Source: Candidatus Magasanikiibacteriota bacterium (GTDB lineage Bacteria > Patescibacteriota > Patescibacteriia > Magasanikbacterales > UBA10003). Taken from it: a DNA stretch of 6,114 bases. The notes beneath the pieces are model-generated. The model made no database searches. It saw only the letters and a list, made by a program, of their open reading frames with translations, and had not been told where the DNA came from. The position numbers were made by a program, and so were the translations under genes. Position 1 is the first letter of the stretch. Each line of letters opens with the position of its first letter. Below, one piece after another: positions 1 to 5,935 of the stretch. The DNA lies in contig JAPLWR010000015.1 of the NCBI GenBank assembly GCA_026396495.1, forward strand, positions 1 through 6,114, read 5' to 3'.

Positions 1-847
1 CTAATGGAGATGGCAGATAATCAATCACGGCGTCCAACATAAATTGTACGCCTTTGTTTTTTAAAGCACTTCCACAAAGCACTGGCACAATTTCAAATTT
101 CACCACGGCTTCACGTAAAACTTTTTTTAATTCTGGCACTGGAATATCTTCACCATTCAAATATCTATTCATCAAACCTTCATCATTTTCACAAATTTTT
201 TCTACTAATTCAGAGCGATATTTTTCAGCTAATTCTTTCATCTCAGCAGGAATTTCTGATTCTTGAATATCCTTACCAGCCTCATCCATGTACATTTCTG
301 CTTTACGATTTAATAGATCAATAATACCTTTAAAATTGGCTTCAGTACCAATAGGTAATTGCAAAGGGATGGCATTTTTTGTTAGACGTTCATGGATAGA
401 TCTGACGTCAGCAAAAAAGTCAGCACCCATGCGGTCTAATTTATTAATAAAACAAATACGAGGCACATTATAGTCATCAGCATAGCGCCAGTTGGTTTCT
501 GATTGTGGTTCTACACCAGCTACACCATCAAAAATAACCACAGCGCCATCAAGCACACGCAAAGAGCGCTTTACTTCTACAGTAAAGTCAATGTGGCCCG
601 GAGTATCAATTAAGTTAATACGACAATCTTTCCAAAAACAGGTGGTGGCAGCTGAAGTGATAGTAATACCACGTTCTTTTTCCTGCTCCATCCAATCCAT
701 GGTGGCCGCACCCTCGTGAACTTCACCAATCTTATGTTTTTTACCGGTAAAAAACAAAACACGCTCGGAAACAGTAGTTTTTCCTGCGTCAATATGAGCA
801 ATAATACCGATATTTCTGGTTTTTTCTAGTGAATAATCTCGAGGCAT
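1..847 (-). CDS. fusA: Elongation factor G, N-terminal part (cut by left edge)
   Basis: Cytoplasmic translational GTPase that drives ribosomal translocation after peptide bond formation and helps recycle ribosomes. The 282 visible codons cover the whole G domain and its G' insert. Motifs seen: P-loop AHIDAGKT at residues 17-24, switch I RGITIT at 59-64, DTPGH at 81-85 with the catalytic histidine H85, NKLD at 135-138, and [11 protein letters not shown] near 258-268. The full protein is normally about 690-700 residues, so domains II-V lie outside the window. It starts [14 protein letters not shown], the usual EF-G beginning, and no in-frame ATG upstream competes. It is the third gene of the str operon, 61 nt after rpsG, with a hairpin in that gap. 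No Shine-Dalgarno sequence is visible before the ATG. The residues after the P-loop read [12 protein letters not shown], close to the usual TTTERILFYTG. Identification is very secure. Confidence 0.97.
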   Translation of the reverse strand, partial: MPRDYSLEKTRNIGIIAHIDAGKTTVSERVLFFTGKKHKIGEVHEGAATMDWMEQEKERGITITSAATTCFWKDCRINLIDTPGHIDFTVEVKRSLRVLDGAVVIFDGVAGVEPQSETNWRYADDYNVPRICFINKLDRMGADFFADVRSIHERLTKNAIPLQLPIGTEANFKGIIDLLNRKAEMYMDEAGKDIQESEIPAEMKELAEKYRSELVEKICENDEGLMNRYLNGEDIPVPELKKVLREAVVKFEIVPVLCGSALKNKGVQFMLDAVIDYLPSPL

Positions 848-870
848 AATAAATTGATTGACTGAGTTTT

Positions 871-895
871 AAAAGACGCAAAAAATGCGCCTTTT
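871..895 (-). terminator. Hairpin in the rpsG-fusA gap, possible attenuator
   Basis: Inverted repeat with arms AAAAGRCGCA-like at 871-880 and 886-895 and a 5-nt loop. Read on the minus strand (operon direction) all ten pairs form, one of them G-U, and the 3' arm ends in only four U residues followed by A. Read on the plus strand one pair is an A-C mismatch, but the arm runs into seven T residues. As an operon-direction element it looks like a weak terminator or a processing or stability hairpin that could lower fusA expression relative to rpsL and rpsG. Its function is inferred. Confidence 0.45.
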
Positions 896-908
896 TTTAA
901 ATTAAATT

Positions 909-1376
909 CTACCTGGCAAAATGAGCAAAAGCTTTGTTGGCTTCGGCCATGCGCAAAACATCCAATTTTTTCTTGATTGCTTCACCTTGATTTTCTGAGG
1001 CGGCAACTAATTCATTAGCTAATTTTTCTGCCATTGGTTTACCTTTTACTTTTCTAGCAGCTTCAAGAATCCATCTAAAAGCCAAAGAATTCTTTCTCTC
1101 CCCTCTTACTGGCATTGGCACCTGATAATTGGCACCACCAACACGACGAGATTTAGTTTCTACAGTTGGGCCAATATTTCTGATAGCTTCTTCAAAAACT
1201 TCCAAAGCATCTTTTTTAGTTTTGGCGGCAACTCTCTCTAAAGCTGTATAAACAACCTTCTGGGCAACGCTTTTTTTGCCCTTCTTCATGACATAATTGA
1301 TAAATTTAGAAACTACCAAGTTATTATACTTTAAATCTGGTAAAATTTCTCTTTTTGGTGCTTGTTTTCCTCTCAT
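909..1376 (-). CDS. rpsG: 30S ribosomal protein S7
   Basis: Primary 16S rRNA-binding protein that nucleates assembly of the 30S head and lines the E-site and mRNA exit region. The 155 residues match the usual bacterial length of about 156. Recognisable blocks are KILPD-like REILPDLKYNN near residue 10, FINYVMKKGKKS near 26-37, the hairpin segment PTVETKSRRVGGANYQVP near 90-107, ALAFRW-like LAFRWILEAAR near 118, and the C-terminal RMAEANKAFAHFAR. It starts 6 nt after the rpsL stop and is surely cotranscribed with it. In E. coli the rpsL-rpsG spacer carries the S7 autoregulatory site. Here the spacer is too short for such a structure, so any feedback must act elsewhere. No Shine-Dalgarno motif lies at a useful distance from the ATG, so translational coupling to rpsL is plausible. 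Confidence 0.98.
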   Translation of the reverse strand: MRGKQAPKREILPDLKYNNLVVSKFINYVMKKGKKSVAQKVVYTALERVAAKTKKDALEVFEEAIRNIGPTVETKSRRVGGANYQVPMPVRGERKNSLAFRWILEAARKVKGKPMAEKLANELVAASENQGEAIKKKLDVLRMAEANKAFAHFAR

Positions 1377-1382
1377 ATATTA

Positions 1383-1799
1383 TTATTTAGCTCTTTTAGC
1401 GCCGTATAAAGAACGGCCACGTTTGCGGTCTGCTACGCCTTGGGTATCAAAAACTCCACGGACAATATGATAACGAACACCAGGCAAATCTTTAACACGA
1501 CCACCACGAATTAAAACGATAGAGTGCTCTTGTAAATTGTGACCAATACCTGGAATATAAGCTGTAACTTCCATACCATTAGACAATCTGACCCTGGCGA
1601 TTTTACGCAAAGCAGAGTTAGGTTTTTTAGGAGTCATGGTAGTAACCTTTAAGCACACGCCACGTAAAAATGGTTTGGCATTGACAGGAGAAGTTTTTTT
1701 ACGGTGTAAAGTATCTAAACCAAAATGCATGGCAGGGGCCTTGCTTTTCTTTTTGATGCTTGTACGTCCTTTTCTAACTAATTGATTGATTGTTGGCAT
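1383..1799 (-). CDS. rpsL: 30S ribosomal protein S12
   Basis: Decoding-centre protein of the small subunit that helps monitor codon-anticodon pairing and is the classic site of streptomycin-resistance mutations. It has 138 residues beginning [12 protein letters not shown]. The decoding loop [14 protein letters not shown] and the downstream [26 protein letters not shown] block are intact, with the lysine of PKKPNS present. It is about 14 residues longer than the E. coli protein. The extra residues lie between the N-terminal arm and the RGVC segment (roughly residues 18-45), as in Gram-positive S12 proteins such as the B. subtilis one. First gene of the str operon, with a strong promoter about 106 nt upstream. 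The leader next to the ATG is nearly all A and T, with no Shine-Dalgarno sequence. Confidence 0.98.
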   Translation of the reverse strand: MPTINQLVRKGRTSIKKKSKAPAMHFGLDTLHRKKTSPVNAKPFLRGVCLKVTTMTPKKPNSALRKIARVRLSNGMEVTAYIPGIGHNLQEHSIVLIRGGRVKDLPGVRYHIVRGVFDTQGVADRKRGRSLYGAKRAK

Positions 1800-1823
1800 A
1801 AATTAAAATACAATTTAAAAACA

Positions 1824-1845
1824 AAAGAGATTTCTCTTTATCTCT
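1824..1845 (-). promoter_or_regulatory. Two overlapping alternative hairpins in the rpsL leader
   Basis: In the untranslated leader the segment AAAGAGA (1824-1830) can pair with TCTCTTT (1833-1839), leaving a very small loop. Alternatively AGAGAT (1826-1831) can pair with ATCTCT (1840-1845) around an 8-nt loop. The two pairings share bases and exclude each other. In the operon direction the first is followed within two bases by a short run of T. The arrangement resembles an attenuator or a translation switch, but the stems are short and AU-rich. The role is speculative. Confidence 0.3.
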
Positions 1846-1870
1846 GCGGACAACTCTAATTAATAATATT

Positions 1871-1890
1871 GGGGATTTAGCAGCTTCCCC
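1871..1890 (-). promoter_or_regulatory. GC-rich hairpin in the rpsL leader
   Basis: GGGGA and TCCCC arms (1886-1890 and 1871-1875, read on the minus strand) enclose a 10-nt loop, about 15 nt downstream of the predicted transcription start. It is the only G/C-rich patch in the leader. It could stabilise the 5' end of the transcript or form part of a ribosomal-protein feedback site. There is no direct evidence for either. Confidence 0.35.
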
Positions 1891-1911
1891 TTTTCCACAA
1901 AGCTTGAGAAT

Positions 1912-1940
1912 AGTATATAGAAAAAGTGAAAGTCTGTCAA
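1912..1940 (-). promoter_or_regulatory. Sigma70-type promoter of the str operon
   Basis: Read on the minus strand: a perfect -35 box TTGACA (1940-1935), a spacer of exactly 17 nt, and a -10 box TATACT (1917-1912, five of six matches to consensus). The predicted transcription start is near A1905, giving a leader of about 106 nt before rpsL. It is among the strongest promoters in the window, as expected for a ribosomal-protein operon. Confidence 0.85.
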
Positions 1941-2001
1941 TAGCCGGTATTTGAAGCAAAAATAAACATAGACACCTGTCTTTTAAAAGAAAAAATCTGA
2001 A

Positions 2002-3603
2002 TTAATATAAATCATCAATTTCCCAGTTATTTTTCTTAATAGCCTGATCAATAAAATCACTTGGAGTTAAATATAAGACTGGTAATTTATACTCTGAATT
2101 AATTGGTATATTAATGATTTTTTTGCCGACAAGCTGATCTCTAGATTTAACAGGGAAAATAAAAAAATTATTAAGATTTTTCAAGGAATAATCGCGAAGA
2201 TATTTTTTAGTATTTTTTTGAAGAGAAGGATGTCCGATAACTAAATTTACTTTTTTATTTAATAGATATTCTAAAGTGGCAATTTTCTGATGACCAGGTC
2301 TTTCGCTAACATTAAAACCTTCTTTAGCAATCCACCTGTCATTTAATCCTAACATATCAACTGTTTTCAAATGTGAAAAATAAGGTATAGCTCCGGCGGG
2401 CGCAACAGCAATAACCATATTTGGATCAAGAAAAAAATTATCACCCAAAACCTTTCCAACTTGCTCCCAATTTTCTTCTGGTTTTTTAAGATGCCCTTGT
2501 AAATCAGCCACTGATTCTATTTCATTTATATAACTAAAAGGAAAAAAGAACCCCCATGCGCCAAAGACCGCCAAAATAATAAGAGTGGGATAAGTAAAAT
2601 TAGCTTTAAATAGATTCTGAATTATCCAAAAAATAAAGATAAAGATAAGGGGCAAAATTGGCACCAAAAATCTAAATTCCATAAAATCCCCCCCAACTTT
2701 AATAATATAAAGCAACCACAAAAATACAATGGATAAAATAACTAAAAGATTAGAGTCCTTTCTAATTTTTTTAATAAAAAGAATCGCTAAAAAAGGAAAA
2801 ATTAAAAGCCAATAATAAACAGAAAAAGCGTACAAATAAAACAAGCCCCTCACCCAAGAAGTAGTTAGGCTTACTTTAGCGTAAAAAGTGTTGGGTAAAA
2901 TATCACCATAATAAAATACTTTCCAAGCCAACCAGAAACCCACCAACAATAAAAATGGCAAAAGTAAACAACTTAATTTAAAAATCTTTTTTGATTCATC
3001 AGATTTTTTAATAAGAGAGACTATAGAAATTAAAAAAAGTACTGCTACTAAAATCAAGGAATCCAATCTGGTCAAAACAGCCAAGGCGGAAAAAAAAGAA
3101 AGAGTCAACAAATCACTAAATGACCAATTACGACTGACAAACATTCGCAAAAATAAATAACTACAAAGTGTAAACAAAAAAGATTGTAAAGATGTTTCTA
3201 ACCCGCCAGTAGCATAAGAACTAAAAGTAAAATTAAGCCCTAAAAACAAAACTGTTAGATAAGACACCCAACGAAACTTTAAAACTAAGAGGGATAATTT
3301 AAAAGTAAAAAATAAATTTAAAATAAAAAAAATAATACCAAGCCCCCAAGAAAAATGGATTGGATTAATTTTAAAATATAATGGGATAGACAAAAGTAAT
3401 GTCCACAAAAAATTAGTATATCCCTCAACTCTTTCTCCTTTTTTCCAAACCAAACCCCAGCCTCTAACTAAGTTATCGGCGTAACGCAAGGAAATATAAG
3501 CATCATCTTGAAAAAAACGATGAAAAAATGCCAAAAAGGCTAACCCTACAATGGTTAGCCCTAAAATAATTTTAAAATTTCTTTCCCAAAATCCAAAACT
3601 CAT
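2002..3603 (-). CDS. Membrane glycosyltransferase, GT-C fold, AftB-like
   Basis: A 533-residue polytopic membrane protein with roughly 11-12 hydrophobic segments from residue 12 to about 358, then a soluble C-terminal domain of about 175 residues. After the first membrane segment comes FFQDDAYISLRYADNL (the DD pair is residues 33-34) and then GERVEGYTNFLW (56-67). This first external loop is typical of GT-C enzymes that take sugars from polyprenyl-phosphate donors, and is close to that of mycobacterial arabinofuranosyltransferase AftB. The C-terminal domain carries AGAIPYFS (403-410), DMLGLND (416-422) and PGHQK (436-440), blocks I associate with the same group. Donor and acceptor cannot be told from sequence. 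A role in surface glycan or glycoprotein synthesis is inferred. Last gene of the M50 operon, 22 nt after the 57-aa gene. No Shine-Dalgarno sequence is close to the ATG. Confidence 0.8.
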   Translation of the reverse strand: MSFGFWERNFKIILGLTIVGLAFLAFFHRFFQDDAYISLRYADNLVRGWGLVWKKGERVEGYTNFLWTLLLSIPLYFKINPIHFSWGLGIIFFILNLFFTFKLSLLVLKFRWVSYLTVLFLGLNFTFSSYATGGLETSLQSFLFTLCSYLFLRMFVSRNWSFSDLLTLSFFSALAVLTRLDSLILVAVLFLISIVSLIKKSDESKKIFKLSCLLLPFLLLVGFWLAWKVFYYGDILPNTFYAKVSLTTSWVRGLFYLYAFSVYYWLLIFPFLAILFIKKIRKDSNLLVILSIVFLWLLYIIKVGGDFMEFRFLVPILPLIFIFIFWIIQNLFKANFTYPTLIILAVFGAWGFFFPFSYINEIESVADLQGHLKKPEENWEQVGKVLGDNFFLDPNMVIAVAPAGAIPYFSHLKTVDMLGLNDRWIAKEGFNVSERPGHQKIATLEYLLNKKVNLVIGHPSLQKNTKKYLRDYSLKNLNNFFIFPVKSRDQLVGKKIINIPINSEYKLPVLYLTPSDFIDQAIKKNNWEIDDLY

Positions 3604-3625
3604 ATTATCTTAAGTAGCCCAAACC

Positions 3626-3799
3626 TCAAGTTTTATCTATAATTTTAATCTTGGGTTTATATTTACTTCTTTTAAATCCTAAATTTAATTCCGCACGTTT
3701 AAGAAAACCCGCTCTTGTACTACCACCTGGCCCATGAATTTCCTTATGCTTTCTTTTAGCCCGTGACTCCCCTTTTATCTTGAGAAGATGTACTGGCAT
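3626..3799 (-). CDS. Hypothetical 57-aa highly basic protein
   Basis: Complete ORF of 57 codons starting MPVHLLKIKGESRAKRKH and ending IIDKT before TGA. It holds 17 Lys/Arg and 3 His against 4 acidic residues, so the protein is strongly basic. There is no membrane segment and no cysteine. A central turn-like patch HGPGGSTRAGFLKRAE (residues 22-37) is followed by a Lys-rich tail. I do not recognise the family. The composition suggests RNA or ribosome binding, but it matches no ribosomal protein I know (checked by eye against bS21, bL32, bL33 and bL36). Support for coding: it fills the gap between the M50 gene and the glycosyltransferase gene, with spacers of 9 and 22 nt on the same strand. No Shine-Dalgarno sequence is present, as for most genes here. 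Confidence 0.7.
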   Translation of the reverse strand: MPVHLLKIKGESRAKRKHKEIHGPGGSTRAGFLKRAELNLGFKRSKYKPKIKIIDKT

Positions 3800-3808
3800 A
3801 TTTTTTAA

Positions 3809-4453
3809 TTAACCAACCATCAATTTAAAAATCCCAGAAATGATTGGCTGAATAATTTGAAAAGCGAAAAAAATAAAAAACAACAAAATAAAAAACCCAT
3901 TTTTTTCCAAGAAAAATTTTATTTTGTAAAACCTGTCTGGCAATACAGCAAACAAAATTTTTGATCCGTCAAGCGGTGGGATAGGTACTAAATTAAAAAC
4001 TGCGAGTAAAATATTAGCATAAACTATAATGGCAAAAAAGGTAGACAAAACAGAAACAAAAGGAGCTCCTGTCAAAGTTAACCAGGGGGTGGCGCCAGAT
4101 CCCATTATTCTAATAAACATGGCAAAAATACCTGCCACCACTAAATTGGAAATTGGCCCAGCTACGCCCACCAAAGCAGTCCCCCACTTTTGGTCTTTTA
4201 GATTATAGGGGTTAAAAGGAACTGGTTTAGCATAGGCAAAAATAAAGCTCCCACCAGAAACCAAATACAAAATAATAGGCAAATAAATTGTGCCCCATTT
4301 ATCAATATGCGCCAAAGGGTTTAAAGTTAGCCTTCCAGCATATTTAGCAGTAGGATCCCCCAACATATAGGCCATCCAACCATGTGAATATTCATGAATG
4401 ATTGAAGATGGAACAATGATCAGAAAGAAGAAGACTAAAGAGATAATATCCAT
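3809..4453 (-). CDS. M50 family intramembrane metalloprotease (site-2 protease homologue)
   Basis: A 214-residue membrane protein of the compact site-2 protease group. The zinc-binding motif HEYSH is at residues 20-24 inside the first hydrophobic segment. The family motif GPISN is at 99-103. The third zinc ligand is D162 in NLVPIPPLDG (154-163). All catalytic residues are therefore present. Five or six hydrophobic segments span the chain, and no PDZ or CBS domain is attached, unlike RseP or SpoIVFB-type members with extra domains. It presumably cleaves within the membrane near the cytoplasmic face; the substrate is unknown. It is the first gene of a probable three-gene operon with the 57-aa basic protein and the glycosyltransferase, and is divergent from rpmB with a shared 72-nt promoter region. 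No Shine-Dalgarno sequence precedes the ATG. Confidence 0.92.
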   Translation of the reverse strand: MDIISLVFFFLIIVPSSIIHEYSHGWMAYMLGDPTAKYAGRLTLNPLAHIDKWGTIYLPIILYLVSGGSFIFAYAKPVPFNPYNLKDQKWGTALVGVAGPISNLVVAGIFAMFIRIMGSGATPWLTLTGAPFVSVLSTFFAIIVYANILLAVFNLVPIPPLDGSKILFAVLPDRFYKIKFFLEKNGFFILLFFIFFAFQIIQPIISGIFKLMVG

Positions 4454-4459
4454 ACAAAC

Positions 4460-4488
4460 TTGACAATTAATCTATTTATCTATATTCT
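4460..4488 (+). promoter_or_regulatory. Promoter of rpmB
   Basis: A perfect -35 box TTGACA (4460-4465), a 17-nt spacer and -10 TATTCT (4483-4488, four of six matches). The predicted start near 4495 gives a leader of about 31 nt. The whole region is AT-rich, so other -10 choices (for example TATATT at 4481) cannot be excluded. Confidence 0.65.
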
Positions 4489-4494
4489 ATACGT

Positions 4495-4523
4495 AATATA
4501 CATTTATTACATTAAACTTTTAA
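4495..4523 (-). promoter_or_regulatory. Candidate promoter of the M50 operon
   Basis: Read on the minus strand: -35 TTAAAA (4523-4518, four of six), a 17-nt spacer, and -10 TATATT (4500-4495, five of six). The start would fall near 4488, giving a leader of about 35 nt. It lies back to back with the rpmB promoter, and its -35 box is within 3 nt of the rpmB start codon. AT-richness makes chance matches likely, so confidence is limited. Confidence 0.4.
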
Positions 4524-4525
4524 AT

Positions 4526-4702
4526 ATGTCCAGAAGATGTGAAACATGCGGTCGCGGTCCAACCGCCGGCGCCTCTAGAAGCCATTCTAACGTCAAGACC
4601 AAACGTCGTATACAAATTAATTTGCAATCTAAGAAAATTGACGGGGTCAGAACCAAAGTGTGCACCAAATGCATCAAAACTTTGGCTAAAAACGCCCGCT
4701 AA
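4526..4702 (+). CDS. rpmB: 50S ribosomal protein bL28, zinc-ribbon form
   Basis: Large-subunit protein of 58 residues beginning MSRRCETCGRGPTAG. The family signature GxxRSHxxxxTKRR appears as ASRSHSNVKTKRRIQINLQ (residues 16-34), followed by the KVCTKCIKTL segment. Two CxxC pairs, C5/C8 and C46/C49, would bind one zinc ion, so this is the cysteine-containing version; the E. coli protein lacks these pairs. The ATG at 4526 is preferred over the in-frame ATG at 4460. The 22 residues that upstream start would add are low-complexity Ile/Tyr/Leu translated from the promoter region, whose -35 box spans 4460-4465. No Shine-Dalgarno sequence is seen. Its last 17 nt overlap the end of the convergent carboxypeptidase gene. 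Confidence 0.93.
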   Translation: MSRRCETCGRGPTAGASRSHSNVKTKRRIQINLQSKKIDGVRTKVCTKCIKTLAKNAR

Positions 4703-5594
4703 CTTGTTGTGGCAAAGTCTTTTTAAGTAAAGACACGGTATTAGTAAAATCTCTACAACGGCTGGGATCTCCCATTGTAATGGAATAATAGATTCGGCCG
4801 TTTTTTTGTATTACCATGGCTAGATTATTTTTAGCTTCATCTAAATAACCAGTTTTACTAGCTAAAATAGAAAAATCTGTTTTTTGATTAAGTAAAGTAT
4901 TGGTATGTTTAAAACGATGATGTATTTTTTTTCCCTTAATAGTGATGACATCAAATTCATAAACAGTTGTCTCCATTACTTCTCTTAACTCTGGATGCTG
5001 ATAAATCTCTTCTAACAACTTAGCTTGCTCAGCTGAAGTAGAAACGTTTTTGGGAGAGATTCCACTAGTATCAACATAGATTGTTTTTCCCATCCCCAAA
5101 ACTTGGGCTTTAGCATTCATTTTAGCTACAAATTCTTCTTCAGTTAGGTTAGTGGCCTCAATCAACATTTTAGGTGGTTCATTAACCGACCCTATCAACA
5201 TACTATTTAATAATTCTCGCACAGTTAAAGAATCACCTTTTTTTAATTTTAAATAATTTCCATAAACAAAGTGCTTCTGAGGGTTATAAACAACTACATC
5301 ATTCCAATCTTTAGTTATATTCTCAATCAAGATAAGAGCTGTCATCATTTTGGTTAAAGAAGCGATTGGTACAACCTTATCAATATTTTTACTTTGCAAA
5401 CTTTGACCAGATTCATCGGCCACAAAATAAGTTAATATTTTAGCATAACCAGGTTGAACAACTTTAACAATCGGTTTTTTTGTCACCACTACTTTTTTAG
5501 CTGTGGCCGCCCAACTATCATTAACAAAAATAAATTGACTGACTATCAAAACAAAAATAAAAAAAATTAAGGAAGTTTTTTTAATTTGATGCAT
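4686..5594 (-). CDS. D-alanyl-D-alanine carboxypeptidase, peptidase family S11 (PBP5/PBP7 type)
   Basis: Exported serine peptidase that removes the terminal D-Ala from peptidoglycan stem peptides, or cleaves cross-links as PBP7-type endopeptidases do. The 302 residues begin with a signal peptide: K5-K6, a hydrophobic core at 9-24, and likely cleavage after DSWA (residue 29). The three active-site motifs are intact: SLTK (S79 nucleophile, K82), SVN (136-138) and KTG (247-249). There is no room for the long C-terminal beta domain and amphipathic anchor of E. coli PBP5. The segment after SxN reads EPPKML, where most relatives have DAA-type residues. The start fits both the signal peptide and the promoter, whose predicted transcription start is only about 6 nt upstream. 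It converges on rpmB with a 17-nt overlap and no visible terminator. Confidence 0.92.
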   Translation of the reverse strand: MHQIKKTSLIFFIFVLIVSQFIFVNDSWAATAKKVVVTKKPIVKVVQPGYAKILTYFVADESGQSLQSKNIDKVVPIASLTKMMTALILIENITKDWNDVVVYNPQKHFVYGNYLKLKKGDSLTVRELLNSMLIGSVNEPPKMLIEATNLTEEEFVAKMNAKAQVLGMGKTIYVDTSGISPKNVSTSAEQAKLLEEIYQHPELREVMETTVYEFDVITIKGKKIHHRFKHTNTLLNQKTDFSILASKTGYLDEAKNNLAMVIQKNGRIYYSITMGDPSRCRDFTNTVSLLKKTLPQQVSGRF

Positions 5595-5606
5595 ATAATT
5601 TTTTTA

Positions 5607-5635
5607 ATTATACCACAACTTAATCATTCTCCCAA
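5607..5635 (-). promoter_or_regulatory. Promoter of the D-Ala-D-Ala carboxypeptidase gene
   Basis: Read on the minus strand: -35 TTGGGA (5635-5630, four of six), a 17-nt spacer, and a perfect -10 TATAAT (5612-5607) preceded by the extended element TGG. The usual start 6-8 nt downstream falls near 5600, so the mRNA would have only about 6 nt before the ATG at 5594, which is almost leaderless. Confidence 0.75.
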
Positions 5636-5653
5636 TAAAAATAAGGTCTTCTC

Positions 5654-5682
5654 TTGACAAAATGGCTAATCTATGATACTTT
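5654..5682 (+). promoter_or_regulatory. Promoter of the GC-rich 65-aa gene
   Basis: A perfect -35 TTGACA (5654-5659), a 17-nt spacer and -10 TACTTT (5677-5682, a poor match) helped by an extended TGA directly upstream. An alternative -10 is GATACT at 5675 with a 15-nt spacer. The predicted start near 5689 gives a leader of about 22 nt containing a Shine-Dalgarno-like GAGG. It is divergent from the carboxypeptidase promoter, with 18 nt between the two -35 boxes. Confidence 0.6.
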
Positions 5683-5698
5683 TCAAACAACAACTTGC

Positions 5699-5702
5699 GA
5701 GG
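5699..5702 (+). promoter_or_regulatory. Shine-Dalgarno-like GAGG fixing the start of the 65-aa gene
   Basis: GAGG is followed by 8 nt and then the ATG at 5711, a canonical spacing. It is the only such site found upstream of a start codon in the window. It favours the ATG over the upstream in-frame TTG at 5654, which lies inside the -35 box. Confidence 0.6.
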
Positions 5703-5710
5703 TTTCTAAC

Positions 5711-5908
5711 ATGGACAGAGCGACGGCCCATGAGTTGATCACCACCAGAGCCCAAGAAAAGGGACTGACTCTGGCTAAGTGCCAAATCGTGGAAAGGACC
5801 GACCCAGGGGACGGCGACCGTCTGTGGTTGCTCATTGCTCCCGACGGAACGGAGATGCGGGAATATTTCGACCCCACCCAACTGACCGCCCCTCCTCCCA
5901 CCAAGTAA
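5711..5908 (+). CDS. Hypothetical 65-aa protein, GC-rich gene
   Basis: Complete gene for 65 residues beginning MDRATAHELITTRAQEKG and ending in a Pro-rich tail (TAPPPTK). The sequence suggests an N-terminal helix (residues 1-17) followed by strands around CQIVERTD and RLWLLIAPDGTEMREYF. There is no signal peptide or membrane segment, and one cysteine (C24). I do not recognise the family. An alpha plus beta shape loosely like PepSY-type small domains is possible but unsupported. By my count 116 of 198 bases are G or C (about 59%), against 18 of 60 in a sampled stretch of the neighbouring carboxypeptidase gene (5281-5340). It prefers C- and G-ending codons, unlike its neighbours. With its own promoter, GAGG site and terminator it is a self-contained transcription unit. 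Recent acquisition or a highly expressed lineage-specific gene are both possible. Confidence 0.7.
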   Translation: MDRATAHELITTRAQEKGLTLAKCQIVERTDPGDGDRLWLLIAPDGTEMREYFDPTQLTAPPPTK

Positions 5909-5935
5909 ACACGATCAACATAGAAACTCCCACCC

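Noticed and set aside
54..719. Plus-strand frames opposite fusA
   Set aside because: They are the antisense of conserved EF-G GTPase motifs.
1774..1959. 61-codon minus-strand frame across the rpsL leader
   Set aside because: It covers the str promoter and leader and overlaps the rpsL start in another frame.
1970..1981. AGACA-CC-TGTCT inverted repeat after the glycosyltransferase gene as its terminator
   Set aside because: The stem is only 4-5 bp with a tiny loop, and the minus-strand sequence after it has no uninterrupted T run. It is too weak to call.
4460..4525. ATG at 4460 as the start of bL28
   Set aside because: The added 22 residues are low-complexity Ile/Tyr/Leu from promoter DNA, and bL28 proteins begin at the MSRRC-type start.
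4717..4734. GTCTTT/AAAGAC repeat after rpmB as a terminator
   Set aside because: No T run follows the stem in the plus direction, and it lies inside the carboxypeptidase coding sequence.
5654..5710. TTG start adding 19 residues to the 65-aa protein
   Set aside because: The TTG is part of the TTGACA -35 box, upstream of the predicted transcription start. The ATG at 5711 has a well-placed GAGG.
5666..5881. 71-codon minus-strand frame opposite the 65-aa gene
   Set aside because: GC-rich shadow frame with no promoter or ribosome site of its own; the plus strand has a promoter, GAGG and terminator.
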